A stretch of DNA of 64,000 nucleotides from Dioszegia crocea (lineage: Eukaryota > Basidiomycota > Tremellomycetes > Tremellales > Bulleribasidiaceae), in NCBI GenBank assembly GCA_001600615.1, contig BCKK01000004.1:1638309-1702308 (forward strand), written 5' to 3'. The position numbers and the translations under genes were made by a program. Every line of letters starts with the position of its first letter. The first letter of the stretch is position 1. Below the pieces are notes generated by a model. That model was not told where the DNA came from, did not search any database, and was given only the letters and a program-made list of their open reading frames with translations. Positions 56,912-64,000 of the stretch are shown one piece after another.

Positions 56912-59058
56912 CTACGCCCCTTCCTCATTCCCCAACTCCCGCTCATCCCACACCTTCCTCCTAGCGGCCTTATCAGCCGACCACCTCTCAAACACCATAG
57001 CCAAGGGCCAACAAATCATCTCTACCCCAATCACTCCAAATAGAATCCCGAAGTGATACCCCAGTCTGCTGACTTGGTTGGTACCATATGCGATAATCTT
57101 AAAGGCTTCGACGTTATGGAGAAAGGGCGTCCATCGGAGGAATCGGTAGAACGTAGGGAGCATTTCGAGGGGGTAAAAGGATGATGCTGGTGATGTCAGC
57201 TGGGATCAGAATGAATAATGAATAGCAAGGGTCGATGATCTGCGAGATGAATAAGACCTACTGATATTTACTGAGTACGTCAGCGACTGATCATTTTAAA
57301 AATGGCCGGATGGAGTACTCACAGATAATCCACAAGATGAGGAAGACGGGCAAGAATGGGATGCCGACGATGGAAAGCATTGTCTCTAAAGCGAATCCAG
57401 CGGCGATGATAGTGACGTAGTTGAGCGCCCAAAGCGTCACGAAGCCAGCTACTCGATCAGCGCGATTCTACCCTGCGGCTTATACACTCCATTCTAGACT
57501 CACCTCGACCAAGGTAGTCTTCCAGTGGGACTTGGAAAGCCCGGACTACTAGAGTCTCCCAAAGTGACTATGTCTGTCAGCTTACAGATTGCCATCAACA
57601 GAGATTCAACTTACCAGGAAGAAGAAGGCAATAAGAGGCCAGCATATCCGAGTCATCAACTTTGCGCGGAACGTCAACCGATCCTCTAGCCCTGATTTCG
57701 TCCGGGCTTGCGCGCCCACAAAGATGATAATGAATGAGAAGATGACCTGTACGTCAGTCAAGTCCAATCCACCCATATGAGATAGAGGATGAGAGACTCA
57801 CAAAGTAGATCAAGCTGGCCTCCATCGGCGCCGCTCCGGCCCATGCCCAATTCTGAATTGGTCGTAGATCAAAGATTGAATATCCGAACACGACACCGAG
57901 GGTCTGAGGGGCGAGAGATGCCGTAGCAGCCGCACCTGCATTGGCGGCTGCATAGGTGTTGAAAGCAGCCAGAGCATTCCCACGGGCGGTCGTTAGAGGG
58001 TTCATGAGTTCCTCTTTGATCTAAGGTATGAGCTCAATGATCACAAAAGTGTTCAAACCTGAACTCACTAAGCTCTCCGTATATAGGTATTGGACCTGAT
58101 AGAACCTTGCACCCATATAATAGATCCCAATAGCACCATTCGGATCATAACTCGCCTGACCACCCCTCACTGCCGCCCGCCACGCCGACGTCGCATTCGC
58201 ATTGACCACCACGGTCGCCCAGCACTCCTGATGCAAGACCTCCCTTCTCACATCTTCCAGCCCATTCGGATAGTCCGATGCCGAACGCACTTCCCAGCCT
58301 AGGTGCGTGACGGATGCAGGCAAATTGGCAAGGTAGTTGGCTTCCTGTGTGATGGGACCGTTAAGCAGAGCAGCGGAGTCCGTGTCGAAAGTGACGAATC
58401 GGATATTGAGGTTCGATATTCCCGAAGTGAGCATATAGGTTGAACCCCAGAAGATGGAGAGGCAGATCCAGAGCCAGAGGGTTATTCCACCAAAGATTAT
58501 GGCGATTTTCTGCCTGGGTCAGATCGAGAAGCCTAGCGATTGACAAAGACTCACTTTGAACACTTGTCTCCGTGGTGTTTTGAGGGCCGGAGCAAAGAAT
58601 CGATGCTTCTCCGCACCCTCTAGCTCCTTCGCCATCCTCTTCTCCTGCGATGCCGATGACGGTCCATCCCTATCATGCCCTACCAGGGCAGCCGCTGCGA
58701 TCCCACTCGCGCCGGATACGACAGCATTCGCCTTGACCGCCTTGTCTACATTCTCCGCAGGCGCATCCTCCGGCTTGACCTTTCCTGCTTTCCCTGGTGA
58801 TTCGGTGTCACCATCGGCAAAAGAATCGTCGGCGGCACCATGTCTCGATGGTGAATCATCATGTACAGTCGGTGTCGATGCGTGAGACGCGACAGTAGAT
58901 GTCGATCCACGTCCGAGCGTTTGTGTGCTGTTCTCGGGCTGTTGATATTGTGCCGATGCGGGCAAATATGGTTGGCGTAGACCTAGATTCTGTGAACTGG
59001 GGGAGATGGGCAGACCCAGATCGATCTGACTAGCCGAAGCCGCTGCGTTCCTAGACAT
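56912..59058 (-). CDS. DUF3533/SNG1-family membrane protein (copy A)
   Basis: Model: eight exons (59058-58555, 58509-58069, 58020-57802, 57746-57615, 57567-57504, 57448-57323, 57270-57262, 57186-56912), 589 residues. A disordered 150-residue N-terminus leads to a first span (IAIIFGGITLWLWICLSIFW), a large extracytoplasmic domain with the family motif WATVVVNANATSAW and the Asn-rich region after it, then about five further spans (VIFSFIIIFVGA, GFVTLWALNYVTIIAAGF, PFLPVFLILW and others). The order matches SNG1-type DUF3533 proteins, distant relatives of ABC-2 permeases linked to nitrosoguanidine and drug resistance and to lipid asymmetry in yeasts. Exon 7 is only 9 nt. Confidence 0.88.
57262..57270 (-). 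other. 9-nt microexon of DUF3533 copy A
   Basis: TAAATATCA on the minus strand lies between a CTCAG acceptor and a GTAGGT donor. It supplies LNI between LILWII and the following SSFYP segment; the plus-strand paralogue has WVILN at the same place, which supports it. Confidence 0.65.
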
Positions 59059-59681
59059 CGCGTCAGGCGACTTGCAATTGCGGGCTGAAAGATGAAGCTT
59101 GAGAGATGAAGTATAGTGAGCAGAGCTGATATTCTGCCCTCTGCATACCGCCTCGGCCGACCACCGGCCATCGATACCTCCGCCTGTCTATCCTTACTCA
59201 CCTCATGGCTCTGCTAGACTGGCGCAAGTCCAAGTTACATGCTTGGAATCGGCAGTTCCAGGCTGACGTGAGAGGCATGACGTCACTTGTCAACAAGCAA
59301 AATTTGTATAGGCCGAGACAGCGTCGCCTACTTGCTCACAGCTCATCCCAACATCTCCTCATGCAGCCAAAGCTCCGATGCAGCGGCGACTGTATACACT
59401 CGTGGTGGAAATAGATATCCGCTCTTGTACGGCCGTCGTGGCCCGTCCGGGCGATCGCCATGCTGAAGGCGCCCATCTGCCGTGGTCGGCATGTCGCTCG
59501 ATCTAAGATTTCTGGAGTTGTCAGCTGGAATCAGGAGGCCATGAGGATGGTGTTGATGTTGACTCATAACCAGTCTCATACCTTTGACATCAGCCCTGGT
59601 CTTGAAATTGTTAGCGACTGATACTTGCGACACTTTACCCTTCTGTGAATCGACCTCTCGTCCCCCGCCGCATCGACCAGG
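59059..59681. other. Shared divergent promoter of the DUF3533 pair
   Basis: About 620 bp separates the starts of the two paralogues. No element was recognised; open frames here on both strands lack coding character. Confidence 0.5.
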
Positions 59682-61618
59682 ATGTTCCGCGATGCACCTT
59701 CGATAAAAGAGGTGTTGACAAGTCGTCAAACACCCGCTGGTGAACCGAGATGTGGGCTCTTCTCGCCTCATCTCAAGAAGCAGCGGAAAGAATGGGGCAA
59801 GATGATCTTAGTCGTCAATCAATCTTTAGCCTCACCCCCTAGTCCGCCACGCTGACACATCCAGACATTCTCTCTAGTGACTGTCTTCATGTTCCTCTTC
59901 CTCTCAATCTACTTTGGATCATATATCGACCAAGTATATCGCGCAGACCACATCTCTGTCGAGCTCCTCGATCTGGATTCTGCCGCCTCGCCATCCGGAT
60001 CAACCCACCCTGCCATTCTCGGTCCCGCCATGCAAAGCGCGGCAATCAACAGCCTTACAGCTTCAAATCCACACCTCGGGTGGTTTGTCTCGAGCGATGA
60101 GGTGGTCCGGACAATGAGGTTGACGCCGAATGGTCAAGGGAGAGATCCATTCCAGTACGCCATGGACAGAGTCGCGAATCAGGATGTATGGGGAGTTGTG
60201 GTGGTTAATGCGAACGCGACGAGCGGGGTATGGGCAGCCTTGACAGCTGGACAACAATGGAATCGTACGTCTTTGACAGCAACTGTGCACAGCGCAGATA
60301 TGCTAATTCTCAGCCGCCGGAGCAATCACATATGTCGAGCAAGAAGCGCGCAATTTCTACGCTACAGAGCAATACCTGCGCCGAATCGCAACATCCCTCA
60401 TCACTTCCGCTAGCAGCTCGGCAGCAGGTATCTTAGCCGCTCAGGTACTACAACTTGGAAACGCTACAGCCGTTCTAGCTGCAGCTCCCACTGGGTCATT
60501 TCCATCGTCATTCGCGTACAGCCAGCATGTGCTTGCGCCGTTCGACCAGTTGGCGGGTATTCCAGCAACGACAGTGGGGACGATTTACCTAATCATTGTG
60601 AGTCGGCCGAGAAGCATAAGAAGCGTAACCTCGATACCATGCTTTTATCCCACATATCACCAAAGAGCCAGTCATCCTCAGAATTTAGGCGTAGGATCGA
60701 GGCTACAGAAGCGAGTCATGCTGATGCCGCCAGTTCACCTTCTTGATTTCCGTCCTATGGAACCAACTCGCCCTTCCGTCAATCAAAGACAGACTCACCC
60801 TAGGCTCAGAAATAGCAGTCAAGGTTTTGGTGCCATTCATAGGTCAGCACCCCTCGTTGTACGCGGGCAGTATCGCGAGCTGACAGATATAGGCTACTTC
60901 TGGCTAGCCCTCAACTACTCCCTCGTCTCCCTAGCTTTCTTAGTCACCTTCAACCGCGCTTTGGGTAAAGGTGGATTTGTGGTCTATTGGATGGCGAATT
61001 GGGTCACCATGACGGCCTTGGGCTTCGTTATGGAGACGGTGTATCTGTGGTTGGGACCTCCATTCTTCCCCTTCTTCTTGCTATTCTGGGTTATCCTCAA
61101 TGTAAGTACATGCTCTCGAACCCCCTCTCAAAGGCGCAGGGCTAACGTCGTGCCAGGTATCCGTTGCTTTCCTCGATATAGCAGATATGGCCACTTTCTA
61201 CCGATACGGGTGAGCGTCTTGACCTGAATCGTCATTCGCAAGAGTTGGAGCTAATACTTTGCAGATATATCATGCCTGTGTGGAATTTAGGTAAGTCCTT
61301 GTCGCTCAATCGTCATCAGACACCCCAAGCTAATCTCAATCAGTTGACGCATCAAAATTCTTAATCTTCAACACAAAGAATCACCTCGTTCAGAACTTCG
61401 CAGTCAATTTGGGGTACGTCTTGGTCTGCCTCTGCCTTGCATGCGGCGTAGCAAGTGTAGCGCTGATGACTAGATGGTGTCTCGTCTGGCTCATCATTCT
61501 CTCGTTGACAATCACGTACCAACGGCGAAAGACAGAGAAGCAGAAGATGCAGGACGCGTGGAGTAAGGCTCAACCTAACGAGAAGGGCGAGAGGACGGGG
61601 TCGGGGAATCAATCATAG
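59682..61618 (+). CDS. DUF3533/SNG1-family membrane protein (copy B)
   Basis: Model: nine exons (59682-59810, 59865-60264, 60314-60597, 60734-60842, 60893-61101, 61157-61209, 61265-61290, 61344-61413, 61474-61618), 474 residues. A short N-terminus, then a first span (FSLVTVFMFLFLSIYFGSY), the same conserved VWGVVVVNANATSGVWAAL motif as copy A, and later spans (GTIYLIIFTFLISVLW, YFWLALNYSLVSLAFLVTF, FPFFLLFWVILN). It shares FxLxxWxILN and MATFYRYGY-type positions with copy A but is clearly diverged and lacks the long N-terminal tail. The last intron (61414-61473, 60 nt) is in frame, so an unspliced form with 20 extra residues is possible. Confidence 0.82.
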
Positions 61619-61852
61619 AGTGTAGCTATAGGTATGCCGGTTTCGCCTTTGTTGGGCAAATGTAGCATTATGTTTTGCTTCGTCTTGGCCAGAAAAATCA
61701 CGCCGGTCAAATCCAAACCCTAGGCACAACTATGACCACTCGCAGAAAGGAGTAAGGGCCGTCCCTCTGAAGTCGAAGTTATAGGGTTGATCGAGCCTAC
61801 CCAAACCCAAGTATTATCTCCAAGATGCATTCGATACCACTCCAAGACACAT

Positions 61853-63470
61853 CTACTCCCCTCTCGCATCCCAAAGCCCCACCTCCCCATCCTCTCCACC
61901 CGCCACAACCCTCTCACCATCCCAATCAAGCGCCAACAACCTCTCACCCAACACTTTCCCATTCTTCGTAACCTCGCGCTTCTTCTCGCCCGTCTGGGCA
62001 GCCTTTGAAACGGAGAATATCGCATGTTTAGGCGAGCGGACATCCCATATCTGGATCTGGCCAGAATAGGTCGCGGCGGCCAAGGTGAACTGGGATGTCG
62101 GGTGACAAGTCAGCGAGGGGACTGGGGAGGGCGTGGGGATCGTCAGTGAGATGAGCGAGGTGGCTGATTGTCAGCTATGATACATTGACAACGAGACAGA
62201 CGTACCCTCTCTTGTATCCCATAAACAGATCGTCCTATCCATAGCACCCGTGGCGAGTGTGCCTGATGCCGCCCATTGATCCACGCACAGAATAGACTTA
62301 TCCATCGGTCCTTGCTGCTAGATCAGCATTCTTTCTGAACAAGTCTCAACACGGGCCTACTCACCCTAACCACACCCTCTTGACCCATCTCCAACTCCCA
62401 ACCTCTCACACTCCCATCCCAACCTGCAGACCACACCTTCTCTTTATCCCTTTTATCCCATACCATCCCTCCCACACGACCATTATGACCCCTAAACACC
62501 GTATCTGGCATCCTGCGCCATCCACCTTCGCCCACCTCCCCATCATTCAGACCCTCAACTACCGCCGTTCCGGGCGCAGTCTTCCGCCTTTTCTTCTGGC
62601 CAGGTAAGAATGTCGATGGGTTCGCGTCGATCTGATGCTCGGTTGGTTCTTCCTCCGGTAGAACATAGAGATTGACCGCACCGTCCCAACTCCCCGATAC
62701 GACGTCTTTACCACCTCGGCCCGAGATGATGCTGGATATAGGCCCAGTGTGGCCGTGTAGTGTATAGACCTCGCGAGGCGCTGGAGCGGCAGCCATGGCT
62801 GCAGTGTCCAGCGTGGGGATTTGGAAGATATGGGTGAGGCGGTCGACGCCGCCAGCGGCAATGCGGACGTTGGTTGTGGCTGAGTTTGGCGAGAGGTAGG
62901 TGCAGCATGTTGCTCCGAGTAGGGAGGGCAGGGAGAGGGTGAGAGGTTGAGCGGGGGAAGAGAATGACGCAAGGGGGATAAGCTGGAGATGGGATAGGTA
63001 TGACGACAAGAGGATGTACCTGGATTCATCAGCTCTTAATCTTCGTACGGTTGCTCGAAGACTCACCCAGGCCTAGCCAAACTCAATCCGCTAACCCAAT
63101 CTTCCACTTCCCGCCTCGCAACCTCCTGCGGAACCCTCAACGTCCGCCTATACTCAACATCCACAACCCGTTCTTCATCCCCTTGTCTATACTTCTTGAC
63201 CCAGGCTTCCAAACTACCCCTCAGGACTTCACCATCAATGACGAATTCAAACGGCACGGGCTTTTCTGCCGAGTCCGGATCAGTACGCAAGACTTTATTG
63301 ATAAGCTCGGATAGTTGGAATCGGCGCCAAGAGGCAGGGAGGAGGTAAGTCGACGAAGGGATGGAGTCAGGGGAGTGCAGAGTGAAGAGGTTGATGGGTA
63401 GAGTTCGGGAGGGTCCAGAGGCGGCTGCTGGTGCAGCCGGAGCGTCGATTGACATGGCTTCTCCTGACAT
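61853..63470 (-). CDS. YTM1: Ribosome biogenesis protein YTM1 (WDR12)
   Basis: Model: four exons (63470-63067, 63019-62365, 62317-62206, 62163-61853), 493 residues. An NLE domain at the N-terminus (INLFTLHSPDSIPSSTYLLP through LSELINKVLRTD; EFVIDGEVLRGSLEAWVKK) is followed by seven WD40 blades with GHTGPISSII, WDGAVNLYVL, FRGHNGRVGGMVWDKR, MDRTICLWDTRE, YSGQIQIWDVRSP and AGGEDGEVGLWDARGE at the end. Ytm1 forms the Nop7-Erb1-Ytm1 complex needed for 27S pre-rRNA processing and is removed by the Rea1 AAA ATPase, which binds the NLE domain. A long basic loop (QKKRRKTAPG) sits between blades. It is divergent from MED31 over about 195 bp. Confidence 0.95.
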
Positions 63471-63665
63471 GATGGGCTGAGTTTTGAGGATAAGTGTATG
63501 TGAGATGAGAGGATGTTCGTTGATATGCTCCAGTTGGGTTGGGTCAGTTGGAAATTTCAACAATTCAGGCACGGTTCAAAACTTGCACTGACAACCGTGG
63601 GAAAGTGACGCCCGCCTCCACCTATCAACAGCCAGACTTCAAACCTCTTTTGACCATTGACAGCA

Positions 63666-63965
63666 ATGCAACAACACCCTCATATACTACCTCCCCCACC
63701 CTTGGCGGACGGAACAGAAGCTCCAGCTCGATCACCCGAAAGAACGGCGAATCTAGTCCGATTCCAAGCTGAGCTAGAGGTCAGACGGTCGCTCTGCCGC
63801 CCATGAACAAGGTTGCTAACAGTCTGAGCAGTTCATTCAATGCCTCGCTAATCCGCTATACCTGCGTGAATTGTCTATACAGGGATATCTCACCCAACCC
63901 GATTTCCTGAAATATCTGGAGTATCTGAATTATTGGCGGAAACCCGAGTATACTCGGTATATCGT
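63666..63965 (+). CDS. MED31: Mediator subunit MED31 (SOH1), 3' part outside window
   Basis: Model: exons 63666-63779 and 63832-63965, with a further GTGAGT donor at 63966, so the gene continues beyond the window. Residues 33-80 match MED31 closely: RFQAELEFIQCLANPLYLRE, GYLTQPDFLKYLEYLNYW and RKPEYTRYIV. MED31 is a small conserved subunit of the Mediator middle module. The Pro-rich N-terminus precedes the core domain as in other fungi. The model is supported by the reading frame crossing the GTCAGA-CAG intron. Confidence 0.92.
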
Positions 63966-64000
63966 GTGAGTGCAGCTCAATAACTGGTTTGGCCTACCTA

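Noticed and set aside
1..64000. tRNA, rRNA, CRISPR arrays or bacterial defence systems
   Set aside because: No cloverleaf-like or rRNA sequence was noticed, repeats are short and unspaced, and the gene structure is eukaryotic.

Overview
The window looks like nuclear DNA of a basidiomycete yeast, most likely a Tremellomycete (Cryptococcus/Kwoniella/Saitozyma type). The evidence is dense genes on both strands, many short introns (mostly 43-55 nt) with GTRNGT donors and CTGAC/CTAAC branch points just before the acceptor, compact intergenic DNA, and products such as SCH9, YTM1, MED31, CDC123, a Reb1-like Myb protein, a Zn2Cys6 factor, a GH17 glucanase and DUF3533/SNG1 membrane proteins. I assembled gene models by hand from splice signals. 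For each spliced model, summed exon lengths give an intact frame; domain matches are from memory of the families, not from a search.

Layout. 0-2.4 kb: the C-terminal part of a Helitron-type PIF1-like helicase running in from the left edge. 2.6-10 kb: small unknown proteins, a single-pass Ser/Thr-rich membrane protein and a PPR-like mitochondrial protein. 10-24.3 kb, all on the minus strand: a Zn2Cys6 transcription factor, mitochondrial branched-chain aminotransferase, a polysaccharide deacetylase, the AGC kinase SCH9 and glutamate-cysteine ligase. 24.8-33 kb, minus strand: a disordered protein, a TVP38/VTT-domain Golgi protein, a secreted PAN-like protein and a type II membrane GH17 glucanase. 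33.8-38.1 kb: a WDR48/UAF1 (Bun107) homologue. 38.6-39.6 kb: a frameshifted ORF relic. 39.7-46.9 kb: a CipC-like protein, a Reb1-like Myb factor, a Mn-type CDF transporter, a small basic protein and a membrane protein with a homopolymer frameshift. 47.7-52.5 kb: a large protein kinase with an HND catalytic loop. 53.1-56.8 kb: an LEA/hydrophilin-like protein, CDC123 and an unknown protein. 56.9-61.6 kb: a divergent pair of DUF3533/SNG1-like proteins. 61.8-64 kb: YTM1 diverging from MED31, whose 3' end lies outside.

Most of this is ordinary core-genome content. Several products bear on growth and translation (SCH9, YTM1, CDC123, Reb1-like) and others on the cell surface (GH17, deacetylase, PAN protein, membrane sensor-like protein), but the order does not look like a biosynthetic or defence cluster. 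I found no convincing new multi-gene system. The items most worth checking are a run of 31-37 nt introns confined to three genes between 27 and 38 kb, a 9-nt microexon, an A7 frameshift in an otherwise conserved-looking membrane protein, the G/Q/Y-rich extension on the CipC-like protein, the divergent DUF3533 pair, and the degenerate ORF between WDR48 and the CipC-like gene. I saw no tRNA, rRNA or CRISPR array.
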